From the NCBI GenBank assembly GCA_030427215.1, contig JAUHXB010000031.1:1-9691 (forward strand): 9,691 bases of DNA. Reading direction: 5' to 3'. Positions 1 through 6,565 of this stretch are shown one piece after another. The translations under genes were made by a program, and so were the position numbers. The notes beneath the pieces were generated by a model. That model did no database searches, had not been told where the DNA came from, and saw nothing but the letters and a program-made list of their open reading frames with translations. Positions within the stretch are counted from its first letter, which is position 1. Each line of letters begins with the position of its first letter. This DNA is from Alphaproteobacteria bacterium. GTDB lineage: Bacteria > Pseudomonadota > Alphaproteobacteria > Micavibrionales > UBA1664.

Positions 1-445
1 TTTCAGGAATACAATGGTCAATTGTTGTAATGATCGTTTTTCCATCAACATGTTCGTAGTCCGGGAGGACAGAAATTTGCGCTGTACAAGTGCTCTCAAG
101 CCCTTTATCCGTCCCGATTAACAAATTACCGACAACTTGATATTCCGGTGTTGTTGAATATCTGGCGTGTACGCGTCTGTCATCTTCAAAATACGAGCGC
201 ATGAATGTTGGTATGGTGCCAATAATGTCTGCTTTGTCTTCTTCGCTGGGGTTATCAAACAAATGATTTTCAGGATTGATATTACCGTATTCTGCGTCTC
301 TCTGTTCTTCTATATTTGCAACCCATAAAAAAACAGGTATGGCCGCGATTGAGGCTGAACCATAAAACTTTACTCCACCCCAAAATCCATCAAAAGGATC
401 CCACGATGCATCTTTAAAGTCTTGAATGATTTCTTTAATTTTCAT
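1..445 (-). CDS. Unrecognised protein with one probable membrane segment, partial (3' end beyond left edge)
   Basis: Reading leftward from the ATG at 445-443, the frame stays open for 148 codons to the window edge, so the C-terminus is missing. I do not recognise the family. The N-terminus begins MKIKEIIQDFKDASWDPFDG, then residues about 27-43 (FYGSASIAAIPVFLWVA) form a hydrophobic stretch that could be one transmembrane helix or an uncleaved signal anchor. After it comes an acidic, polar region (EEQRDAEYGN..., NPSEEDKAD at about 66-74) and a beta-rich part containing two cysteines (in STCTAQ and DHCIPE near the edge). That arrangement suggests a membrane-anchored protein with a periplasmic domain, but this is inference. 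No Shine-Dalgarno sequence is visible before the ATG. The start is supported by the open frame and by the gene-free, AT-rich region upstream. Confidence 0.72.
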   Translation of the reverse strand, partial: MKIKEIIQDFKDASWDPFDGFWGGVKFYGSASIAAIPVFLWVANIEEQRDAEYGNINPENHLFDNPSEEDKADIIGTIPTFMRSYFEDDRRVHARYSTTPEYQVVGNLLIGTDKGLESTCTAQISVLPDYEHVDGKTIITTIDHCIPE

Positions 446-466
446 GACGTTAAAAAACATATTTAT

Positions 467-480
467 ATGACATAGGTCAA
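467..480. promoter_or_regulatory. Possible FNR/FixK/CRP-type half-site pair
   Basis: ATGAC-ATAG-GTCAA is an imperfect dyad with the core TGAC-N4-GTCA. It lies 22-35 bases upstream of the leftward start at 445. Regulators of the CRP/FNR superfamily bind TTGAN6TCAA-like dyads, and this site matches nearly (one outer base wrong). A 4-bp dyad in AT-rich DNA can arise by chance, so this is only a candidate. Confidence 0.2.
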
Positions 481-487
481 TATGTTT

Positions 488-506
488 ATTATCAAACATT
501 GATAAT
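488..506. repeat. Perfect 7-bp inverted repeat, operator-like
   Basis: ATTATCA (488-494) and TGATAAT (500-506) are exact reverse complements separated by five bases, giving a 19-bp dyad typical in size of a dimeric repressor's site. Its right arm overlaps the first base of the -35 hexamer of the plus-strand promoter at 506-534. It could control that promoter or the leftward gene starting at 445. The regulator is unknown. Confidence 0.45.
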
Positions 507-534
507 TGACAATATAGGCATATTATCCTATAAT
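506..534 (+). promoter_or_regulatory. Perfect-consensus sigma70 promoter with no gene downstream on its strand
   Basis: TTGACA (506-511), a spacer of exactly 17 bases, and TATAAT (529-534) match the housekeeping promoter consensus at all twelve positions. Transcription would start near 541. A second dyad, TATAGG (513-518) and CCTATA (527-532), lies across the spacer and -10 box, and the dyad at 488-506 touches the -35. No plus-strand gene follows until 3212; the transcript would cross 541-654 and then run antisense into the 3' end of parE. It may make a small RNA. The sequence match is direct; activity is inferred. Confidence 0.6.
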
Positions 535-553
535 AATAACCATTAAATACCCC

Positions 554-571
554 AATACCGACTGTATTTTT
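554..571 (+). terminator. Weak possible terminator hairpin
   Basis: AATAC (554-558) and GTATT (564-568) can form a 5-bp stem with a 5-base loop, and the T-run continues to 571. It lies about 13-30 bases after the start point predicted for the promoter at 506-534. The stem is short and AT-rich, so it would be inefficient at best; a chance match is likely. Confidence 0.15.
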
Positions 572-593
572 AACGCTCAAAAATTAAAGTCGT

Positions 594-625
594 CTAAGTC
601 GTCATGAATAAAATCAATGACTTAG
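594..625. repeat. Inverted repeat between the orphan promoter and the parE 3' end
   Basis: CTAAGTC (594-600) and GACTTAG (619-625) are perfect 7-base complements with an 18-base loop; pairing of ATs and TCAT/ATGA inside can lengthen the stem with a small bulge. The repeat lies 30-61 bases beyond the parE stop codon on the minus strand. It could stabilise or help end the parE message, but no T-run follows directly on either strand, so it is not a standard terminator. The left arm also sits in a 9-base-period direct repeat (AAGTCGTC at 587-594 and 596-603). Confidence 0.3.
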
Positions 626-654
626 GGGGTGTGGTTTAAACTCAATAGACTAAA

Positions 655-2604
655 TTATATATCCAATTCATCCACATACGTGGCGTTGGCAGAAATAAAA
701 TTGAAACGGGCTTCGGCATGTTTGCCCATTAATTGATCGACCAAAATATCGACGGGATTTTCTGCGCCGACCAATGCGTCGGGAACGGTAACTTGCAATA
801 ATGTCCGTGTCGCGGGATTCATTGTGGTTTCCTTTAATTGCGCGGCGGGCATTTCACCCAATCCTTTAAATCGGCCAATATCAACCTTTGATTTACCCTT
901 AAAGACTGTTTCCAATAAGCGATCTTTATGTGGGTCATCCATGGCGTATTCGGTCTTTCCCCCTGCGGATAGACGGAACAAGGGCGGTTGCGCCAAATAC
1001 AGCGATCCACTTTCAATCAATCCAGGCATTTGTGTATAGAAAAATGAAATGAGCAGGGCGGCAATATGCGCCCCGTCAACATCCGCATCGGTCATGATGA
1101 TGACGCGCTCATATCGCAAATCATCAAGATTAAATTGAGAGCCTAAACCCACACCCAGCGCGATTGTGATGTCGGAAATTTCACTATTTGCGTGGATTTT
1201 GTCCTTTGTCGCGGATACAACATTCAGGATTTTCCCACGAAGGGGAAGGATAGCCTGTGTCTCACGGTGACGGCCTTGTTTGGCTGAACCGCCCGCACTA
1301 TCCCCCTCAACGATAAAGATTTCTGTGTCTTGGGATGTACGGCGTGAACAATCGGCAAGTTTTCCGGGAAGGCGTGTTTTTTGTGTGGCGGTTTTACGGC
1401 TGGTTTCCTTGGCAGATCGCCTGCGGTTGCGCTCCTCGGCATTTTGAAGCGCGGCATTGAGGATTTCCGCGGCAATCGCCTTATCACCCGTCAAATAATG
1501 GTCAAAGCGGTCTTTAATCGCCGTATCTACGACTTTTGACGCAGACAGGGTGGCCAATTTATCTTTTGTCTGTCCCTGAAATTGCGGGTCTGGAATAAAG
1601 ACAGACAGTAAAACACATGATCCGTTTAACACATCATCGGCGGTGATGGACGCCGCCTGTTTGTTGCCAATCATTTCACCATAGGCCTTGAGCGAACGGG
1701 TGAGTGCGGATCGTAAGCCTGTTTCATGCGTTCCACCTTGAGGTGTAATGACCGTGTTACAATAAGACCTTGAAAATCCATCCGATTTCATATCTGGCCA
1801 ACAAATGGCAAATTCAACTTTTGATTTTTGGTCTGGAATTTCGACGAGGCCACTAAAAATATCAGGGTTTAAAAGGTCTTTACCCTTCATTTCGGCAGAT
1901 AAAAAATCGGCCAAACCATTTGGAAAATGAAAGACGTCGTCGGCAGGGGCTTTTGATCCCTCAACTTCGTTTGTCCATCTGATTTCCACACCGCGGAATA
2001 AATACGCTTTTGAACGTGTTTTTTCATAAAGGATAGCGGGTTTTAATTTGGCACTATTTCCAAAAATTTCTGGGTCAGGACGAAACCAAACGGTTGTCCC
2101 GCGACGGTTTGAAACAGCACCCATATTTTGTAATTTGGATGTGGCATGCCCACGGGCGAATTCTTGTTTATAGAGTTGTTTGTCACGTGCGACCTCCACC
2201 CACATGGATTCGGATAGGGCGTTGACAACGGAAATCCCCACACCGTGTAATCCACCTGAGGTCTCATAAGCCTTACCAGAAAATTTACCGCCTGAGTGAA
2301 GTGTGGTCATGATGACCTCTAATGCAGATTTACCAGGATATTTTGGGTGGTCATCAACGGGAATACCGCGCCCATTATCGGATATGGTGATCGAATTATC
2401 ATTATGGATGGTTAATTCAATACGGTTTGCATGTCCCGCCACGGCCTCGTCCATCGAATTGTCCAAAATTTCGGAAACAAGATGGTGCAGGGCGCGTTCA
2501 TCTGTTCCACCAATATACATTCCAGGGCGTTTTCGAACGGGTTCTAAACCTTCCAAAACCTCAATTTGGGATGCATCGTAATTTTGTTCATTTATCTGTG
2601 ACAT
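655..2604 (-). CDS. parE: DNA topoisomerase IV subunit B (ParE)
   Basis: This is the ATPase/TOPRIM subunit of topoisomerase IV, which with ParC decatenates daughter chromosomes in the cytoplasm. The 649 residues match ParE rather than the longer GyrB of about 800. The N-terminal GHKL ATPase shows ELLDN-like EILDNSMDEA (E45 the general base, N49 Mg-binding), DNGRGIP (76-82) and the ATP lid GGLHGVG (117-123); QTKDKL in the transducer carries the ATP-contacting lysine. The TOPRIM domain has EGDSAGG (433-439) and the metal-binding DADVD (D506, D508, D510), followed by IGRFKGLGEM (576-585). The end, ANATYVDELDI, is typical of ParE. The ATG at 2604 has no Shine-Dalgarno sequence but a -10-like box just upstream. 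GyrB is the alternative, judged unlikely from length and the missing C-terminal insert. parC is not in the window. Confidence 0.97.
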   Translation of the reverse strand: MSQINEQNYDASQIEVLEGLEPVRKRPGMYIGGTDERALHHLVSEILDNSMDEAVAGHANRIELTIHNDNSITISDNGRGIPVDDHPKYPGKSALEVIMTTLHSGGKFSGKAYETSGGLHGVGISVVNALSESMWVEVARDKQLYKQEFARGHATSKLQNMGAVSNRRGTTVWFRPDPEIFGNSAKLKPAILYEKTRSKAYLFRGVEIRWTNEVEGSKAPADDVFHFPNGLADFLSAEMKGKDLLNPDIFSGLVEIPDQKSKVEFAICWPDMKSDGFSRSYCNTVITPQGGTHETGLRSALTRSLKAYGEMIGNKQAASITADDVLNGSCVLLSVFIPDPQFQGQTKDKLATLSASKVVDTAIKDRFDHYLTGDKAIAAEILNAALQNAEERNRRRSAKETSRKTATQKTRLPGKLADCSRRTSQDTEIFIVEGDSAGGSAKQGRHRETQAILPLRGKILNVVSATKDKIHANSEISDITIALGVGLGSQFNLDDLRYERVIIMTDADVDGAHIAALLISFFYTQMPGLIESGSLYLAQPPLFRLSAGGKTEYAMDDPHKDRLLETVFKGKSKVDIGRFKGLGEMPAAQLKETTMNPATRTLLQVTVPDALVGAENPVDILVDQLMGKHAEARFNFISANATYVDELDI

Positions 2605-2610
2605 ATATTA

Positions 2611-2639
2611 TTTTTACCACGAAGTTATGAGTGTGCGAA
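2611..2639 (-). promoter_or_regulatory. Candidate parE promoter abutting the start codon
   Basis: On the minus strand, TTCGCA (2639-2634, four of six matches) is followed 17 bases later by TAAAAA (2616-2611), preceded by an extended -10 TG (TGG at 2619-2617). Six bases then separate the hexamer from the parE ATG, so transcription would begin at or next to the start codon. There is no Shine-Dalgarno sequence. The match is modest and the DNA AT-rich. Confidence 0.3.
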
Positions 2640-2667
2640 GAGGGAAGAATGGTTACTTCACAGATAA

Positions 2668-3144
2668 TTATACGACATATCGAAGGCCAGATCGTGGGAT
2701 ACGAAAATAACCAACAAAGTCAGCATAGTTTCCTCGATTTGCCATTTCTGGCGATGTGATGACATTCCCTGAATAATCATAAAGGGTTGGGTCTTCATAA
2801 CTAATTTTATGGGACCAATTTCCATTGGGTTGAAGTCTGTAAAAATGATAATCCGTGCCTTCATGAACAGCGCCGGCAAGAATTTGATTTGTTTCTCTGT
2901 CACCAGAATGTTGTCTGACTCTAATAAGTCTATCTTTTCTCAATAAATGGATTAATCCATTGATGGTTATCATGTCGGTCGGTGTGCTGGATTGAAATTT
3001 TTCACAGAGTTGCCCTGGCTTTACTCTTCCCATGGCTTTAACGCCTAATCCATAAGTATAACAATTCCCTGTTCGAAAATTTGGATCGAACGGAAGAGGG
3101 CCATTAGGTTTATAGATGACAGCAGGCATAACAAAAGATAGCAT
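2668..3144 (-). CDS. Unrecognised 158-residue protein with Cys-His residues, possibly papain/NlpC-like
   Basis: I cannot assign a function. The protein has an intact frame from ATG 3144 to TAA 2668, with an in-frame stop directly upstream of the ATG, so the start is at 3144 or at Met6. It has no clear signal peptide. Visible landmarks are GNCYTYGL (Cys28), KPGQLC (Cys47), DYHFYR (His100) and GNWSHK (His112). A Cys in an N-terminal 'NCY.Y.L' helix followed about 70 residues later by a His in a beta strand is the layout of papain-fold enzymes such as NlpC/P60 and amidases. The phrase D-Y-H-F-Y-R followed by G-x-W-S-H-K recalls a family of small bacterial and phage-associated proteins as I remember it; this is from memory, not a search. 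It is divergent from the thioesterase gene and lies 63 bases upstream of parE, but a shared transcript is uncertain. Confidence 0.75.
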   Translation of the reverse strand: MLSFVMPAVIYKPNGPLPFDPNFRTGNCYTYGLGVKAMGRVKPGQLCEKFQSSTPTDMITINGLIHLLRKDRLIRVRQHSGDRETNQILAGAVHEGTDYHFYRLQPNGNWSHKISYEDPTLYDYSGNVITSPEMANRGNYADFVGYFRIPRSGLRYVV

Positions 3145-3177
3145 AAAAAATTAACATATTCAATTTAAATCCTATTC

Positions 3178-3205
3178 TTGTCACAATTGTCGAATAGACT
3201 ATGAT
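3178..3205 (+). promoter_or_regulatory. Promoter for the thioesterase gene, probably leaderless
   Basis: TTGTCA (3178-3183), a 16-base spacer and TATGAT (3200-3205) each match consensus at five of six positions. The expected start point, seven bases past the -10, is A3212, the first base of the thioesterase ATG. No Shine-Dalgarno sequence precedes that ATG. The palindrome ACAATTGT (3184-3191) sits in the spacer, centrally in the 67-bp divergent gap, and might serve both directions. Confidence 0.5.
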
Positions 3206-3211
3206 TAAACC

Positions 3212-3610
3212 ATGAAAAATAACGATACTCACAAACAACCACCGAGACAGGCACCAACATTACGGTTGGTGCCACTGCCTGCTGATACAAATGCTTATGG
3301 TGATATATTTGGTGGATGGTTGATGTCGCAAATGGATTTGGCGGGCGCAAGCGAGGCCACACGATATGCGGGTGGACGTGTTGTCACCGTTGGCGTTGAC
3401 GGCATGAATTTTCACAAGCCCGTTTATGTAGGTGATGAAGTGAGCTTTTACACGGATATCATAAAAACGGGACGGACGTCCGTTGCCGTGCATGTCGAGG
3501 CATGGGCAAGGGCGCGTGATGAGAATAATTCACGCATGGTCACGGAAGGTGTCTACACATTCGTTGCCATTGATGAAAACCGCAATCCCAAGGAAGTGAA
3601 AAAGAAATGA
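3212..3610 (+). CDS. Acyl-CoA thioesterase, YciA-like hot-dog fold
   Basis: The 132-residue protein is a cytoplasmic hot-dog thioesterase that hydrolyses acyl-CoA to free fatty acid and CoA. The family signature is clear: LRLVPLPADTNAYGDIFGGW (residues 17-36, with the N27...G30-D31 active-site stretch), MSQMDLAGA on the central helix, then VVTVGVDGMNFHKPVYVGD and the strand TSVAVHVEAWARA. The order and length agree with E. coli YciA and its relatives, which act as oligomers and prefer medium to long acyl chains; substrate cannot be told from sequence. The stop codon overlaps the next gene's ATG (ATGA, 3607-3610), so the two are probably translated together. The start codon has no Shine-Dalgarno sequence and lies at the predicted transcription start, suggesting a leaderless message. 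The symbol yciA is plausible by family, not by proven orthology. Confidence 0.93.
   Translation: MKNNDTHKQPPRQAPTLRLVPLPADTNAYGDIFGGWLMSQMDLAGASEATRYAGGRVVTVGVDGMNFHKPVYVGDEVSFYTDIIKTGRTSVAVHVEAWARARDENNSRMVTEGVYTFVAIDENRNPKEVKKK
3590..3596 (+). promoter_or_regulatory. Ribosome binding site of the exported protein, inside the thioesterase gene
   Basis: AAGGAAG lies within the last codons of the thioesterase gene, ten bases before the overlapping ATG at 3607. It is a good Shine-Dalgarno match at slightly long spacing and supports that start together with the ATGA overlap. Confidence 0.5.
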
Positions 3611-4758
3611 AATATGTCCCATTCCTATTTTTTATTTTCATGTATTCGTTTCCGTTACATGCATTTGATAAATTACCTGACATTCAAACTTTGACGATGG
3701 AGGAATTTAAAGAGCAATCAAACATCATTACAAAAGAATATGAAGATGATCGTGACTTAAATTTCACAATTCAAATTCCCTCAGATTTTATAGAAAAATC
3801 TTTTGATCGTCTTAAAAATGAAAATAAAGGAGGCAATCTTTTAGGAGAAGTTTTTTACGCTTATGGGCCTGCGGTGGGTGACATTCGTCCCTATGTCAGT
3901 GTTCAATCAATTATCATTAAAAGAGCCATATCTGCCGAGAATTGGTTCAAAAATGAGGTGTTGAATAATAATTTTACTGTTCGAGGATTTGATGCGTCAG
4001 AGGATAATATGTTTGAGGCATTTTATGTGCGTTTGGATGATTTTGGACGGACCGAAATTGTGCGTTCAAAAGGGCTATTGAATAAAGACCGCATTGTTTT
4101 GGTTGAGTATGTTATTCCAATGGAATTGTGGAATGTGTCTAGTGACCAACAAATTATGACAGTCCAATCTTTTGATTTTTTGAGTGATTATAGTGTAAAA
4201 ATACCAGAAGGATTACATATTTATTCTTTTTTAGACAGTTTTCAATTTCAATATCCTAAAAGCTGGCGGTTTGTAGAGGCGAAAACGAGTGCTGTTAACC
4301 AGATTGACGTTTCTCTTCTAACCGTTGATGTGCATAATTTTGTTTTTGGTCATATGGACATCACCACCATCAGCGAACAATCTCTTAAAGATAGAATTGA
4401 TAAAACGGTTTATCCTATCGATATTGCGGAGATCGTGAATGATATGAAAGACAAGCTGGTCTCTGAGAAAAAATTTGAGACCGTCAATGTTATTGAGCGT
4501 CGAAATTATGATCTTAACTTTGATACGAACTTATCTTTAACAGAAGTGTATGCGCTAAGGAAAAAGAAGGCCGATACATATGTTGTCGAAAGACAGAATG
4601 AGGTGACAAGGGAATTGTGGCTATCTGTTATCAAAAGCGATAAATTTAATAAGCAAAATTATATTCTTGCCATGACTATACCATCACGGGATAAGAATTT
4701 TTACCAATGGGCAGTATCTGTTGAGGCTTATGAAACGGTTTTGGAAACTCTGCGTTAA
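3607..4758 (+). CDS. Exported protein of unknown function with two similar domains
   Basis: The 383-residue product starts with a Sec-type signal peptide: a lysine at position 2, a hydrophobic run (about 4-16) and a likely cleavage after L-H-A (residue 19). No lipobox cysteine is present, so it is probably a soluble periplasmic or secreted protein. I do not recognise it by name. Two halves look related: residues about 52-192 begin FTIQIPSDF and end with VEYVIP...QSFDFL, while about 212-383 begin FQFQYPKSW and end with LAMTIP...AYETVL. The start with a '.F.IQ.P' strand and the end with a '.IP' strand and helix recall the PsbP/Mog1/DcrB fold, seen in many exported proteins; that is inference. 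Its ATG overlaps the thioesterase stop, implying coupled translation. RNase J follows after 42 bases. The gene is more AT-rich than its neighbours, which may only reflect relaxed constraint. Confidence 0.82.
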   Translation: MKYVPFLFFIFMYSFPLHAFDKLPDIQTLTMEEFKEQSNIITKEYEDDRDLNFTIQIPSDFIEKSFDRLKNENKGGNLLGEVFYAYGPAVGDIRPYVSVQSIIIKRAISAENWFKNEVLNNNFTVRGFDASEDNMFEAFYVRLDDFGRTEIVRSKGLLNKDRIVLVEYVIPMELWNVSSDQQIMTVQSFDFLSDYSVKIPEGLHIYSFLDSFQFQYPKSWRFVEAKTSAVNQIDVSLLTVDVHNFVFGHMDITTISEQSLKDRIDKTVYPIDIAEIVNDMKDKLVSEKKFETVNVIERRNYDLNFDTNLSLTEVYALRKKKADTYVVERQNEVTRELWLSVIKSDKFNKQNYILAMTIPSRDKNFYQWAVSVEAYETVLETLR

Positions 4759-4764
4759 TCTCTC

Positions 4765-4793
4765 GTGACTTGTCATCTTGTCCGTGCTAAATA
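4765..4793 (+). promoter_or_regulatory. Candidate RNase J promoter with extended -10
   Basis: GTGACT (4765-4770), a 17-base spacer and TAAATA (4788-4793) preceded by an extended -10 TG (TGC at 4785-4787). Seven bases separate it from the ATG at 4801, so a transcript starting here would be leaderless. No Shine-Dalgarno sequence is seen before the ATG. The -35 match is weak (four of six). Confidence 0.35.
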
Positions 4794-4800
4794 AATCACC

Positions 4801-6477
4801 ATGAGTAAAGATCCTAATAAATATAAACCTTCAAATGACGGCATAACCTTTCTTCCTCTTGGTGGATGTGGGCAATTTGGCGCGAATTTCAATCTATATG
4901 GATATGACGGAAAATGGATTGCCATTGATTGTGGAATTGCCTTTGCCGATGATACATTGCCGGGGGTTGATATTTTGCTTCCTGATCCAACATTCATTGA
5001 AAATCAAAAGGATAACCTTACGGCGTTGATCATTACCCACGCCCACGAGGACCATATTGGTGCCGTGGCTCGTGTTTGGCCTCGTCTACAATGCCCAATA
5101 TATGCATCACCCTTCGCCGCATGTGTTTTAAAACGTAAATTTAGCGAATATCCACCACAAAATGGTAAACCAGAAATTATAGAGTTTGATCGTGATATTA
5201 ATATCGAACCATTTGATATTCAGGCCATTCCTGTGGCGCATTCAATTCCGGAAGCCTTCGCCATGTCGATTACAACAGACACTGGAACAGTATTGCATAG
5301 TGGTGATTGGAATTTAGACCCTAAACCAGTGATTGGGAAGGCCACATCCGAACATGATTTCAAGGCATTAGGAGACAAAGGCATCTTGGCCTACATTGGA
5401 GACAGCACAAATGCCCCCGTGGATGGGTTTAGTGCCTCTGAATCAGAAGTCGAGCCAGCATTTGCCAAATTATTTAAAGGATGCACTGGACGTATTGCGG
5501 TGACATTATTTTCATCCAATATTTCCCGTGTGATTGGGATACACCGCGCCGCGACAGCGAATGGGCGTAAGGTCTGTTTGGCAGGGAGATCGCTCGCCAA
5601 CATGGTCGATAACGCGCGCCAATGTGGATATATAGCCGATGATATGCATTTTATTGATATGAATGATGCACAAAATGTGTCCGCCAATAAAATCCTATAT
5701 ATTGTGACGGGGTCTCAAGGTGAGGACAGGGCGGCATTGGCCAGAATTTCTCGCGGACAACATCCACGCATAAAAATGTCAAAGGGCGATAGTGTATTCT
5801 TTTCCGCACGAACAATCCCGGGGAATGAGCGTGGCATTATTGACATGAAAAACATGTTGTTGGAGGGTGGCCTTAATGTAATAGATCCAGATAACGCTGG
5901 TGAAATTATTCATGTGTCTGGACATCCGCGTAAAGGCGAAATTCAAAAAATGTTGGATTGGGTTCGCCCGAAATCATTGATTGCCATTCACGGTGAAAAA
6001 TTACAACAATCGGCGCATGCGGCAATGCATGATAATGCGGTTAGCCCGATTAATGGTCAAATTTTACTGATTAAATCGGACGGTAGCGTTCAAACACAAG
6101 GGTATGTTGAATCAGGTCTGCAAGTTGTCGATTTTGATCGTATCGTTGATTTGGATCATGCGGCGGTGTCTCAACGCCGTAAATTGAGCTATAACGGTGC
6201 GGTGATGGTCAGCCTGGTTTACGATTTGGTTGATGATGATATTTTAGATCTGCAAACAACAACATTGGGTTTGTTTGATATGGATCATGCCAAGGACAAA
6301 AAACATTTCGAGGCATTGGAAGATCATATTGATCGCGCCATTTCAAAAATGAGCAAAAAAGACCGCCGCGATGCAAAGAAATTAGAAGATAAAATCAGGT
6401 CATACGCAAAACGATATTTCCGTGAATTATTTAATGTTCGACCCTTGGTTGAAATTCACGTGACATTGTTGGATTAG
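4801..6477 (+). CDS. rnj: Ribonuclease J
   Basis: This cytoplasmic metallo-beta-lactamase/beta-CASP nuclease has 5'-to-3' exo- and endonuclease activity in mRNA decay and rRNA maturation. The 558 residues match the normal family length. The lactamase core shows HAHEDH (H80, H82, D84, H85), the third-motif histidine in PVAHSIPE (H147) and the bridging aspartate in HSGDW (D169), all expected zinc ligands. GDSTNA (200-205) leads into the beta-CASP domain with TGSQGE (303-308), HVSGHPRKGE (371-380) and IAIHGE (H397). A C-terminal domain ending in a basic helix and VRPLVEIHVTLLD is retained. Nothing catalytic is missing. The start at 4801 is followed by a short polar lead into FLPLGGCGQFG, as in homologues. 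RNase J1 and J2 cannot be told apart here; a single alphaproteobacterial RNase J is the simplest reading. Confidence 0.96.
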   Translation: MSKDPNKYKPSNDGITFLPLGGCGQFGANFNLYGYDGKWIAIDCGIAFADDTLPGVDILLPDPTFIENQKDNLTALIITHAHEDHIGAVARVWPRLQCPIYASPFAACVLKRKFSEYPPQNGKPEIIEFDRDINIEPFDIQAIPVAHSIPEAFAMSITTDTGTVLHSGDWNLDPKPVIGKATSEHDFKALGDKGILAYIGDSTNAPVDGFSASESEVEPAFAKLFKGCTGRIAVTLFSSNISRVIGIHRAATANGRKVCLAGRSLANMVDNARQCGYIADDMHFIDMNDAQNVSANKILYIVTGSQGEDRAALARISRGQHPRIKMSKGDSVFFSARTIPGNERGIIDMKNMLLEGGLNVIDPDNAGEIIHVSGHPRKGEIQKMLDWVRPKSLIAIHGEKLQQSAHAAMHDNAVSPINGQILLIKSDGSVQTQGYVESGLQVVDFDRIVDLDHAAVSQRRKLSYNGAVMVSLVYDLVDDDILDLQTTTLGLFDMDHAKDKKHFEALEDHIDRAISKMSKKDRRDAKKLEDKIRSYAKRYFRELFNVRPLVEIHVTLLD

Positions 6478-6529
6478 AGATTACAGCAAAATTTATATAA
6501 AGGAATAATCGTTTATCAGCAGTAATTTA

Positions 6530-6559
6530 TTGACGTATTGTAATTTTTTATGCTATGTC
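6530..6559 (+). promoter_or_regulatory. Candidate promoter of the RNase H-like gene
   Basis: TTGACG (6530-6535, five of six), an 18-base spacer and TATGTC (6554-6559) with an extended -10 TG (TGC at 6551-6553). Six bases follow before the ATG at 6566. Because the promoter occupies the stretch that a TTG start at 6530 would translate, it argues for the ATG as the true start and again for a leaderless message. Confidence 0.42.
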
Positions 6560-6565
6560 ATATGT

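Noticed and set aside
541..654. tRNA or other standard structured RNA after the orphan promoter
   Set aside because: No acceptor/T-arm pattern, GGTTC-type loop, or known 6S, SRP or tmRNA signature could be found by reading either strand.
824..1039. Plus-strand open frame of 71 codons within parE
   Set aside because: It lies entirely antisense to the well-supported parE coding sequence, has no ribosome binding site and resembles no protein.
2303..2630. Overlapping plus-strand frames (92 and 67 codons) across the parE 5' end
   Set aside because: They are antisense to the conserved ATPase motifs of parE; compositionally they are mirror products of that gene.
2658..2903. 81-codon minus-strand frame inside the 158-residue gene
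   Set aside because: It overlaps the longer frame in another phase and lacks the ordered Cys/His/Trp landmarks of the longer protein.
5391..5687. 98-codon minus-strand frame within RNase J
   Set aside because: It is opposite the beta-CASP domain of an intact enzyme and has no start signal.
6530..6565. TTG start extending the RNase H-like protein by 12 residues
   Set aside because: The added stretch overlaps a TTGACG/TGC-TATGTC promoter, has no Shine-Dalgarno sequence and codes for an unusual Cys-rich leader; ATG 6566 fits better.
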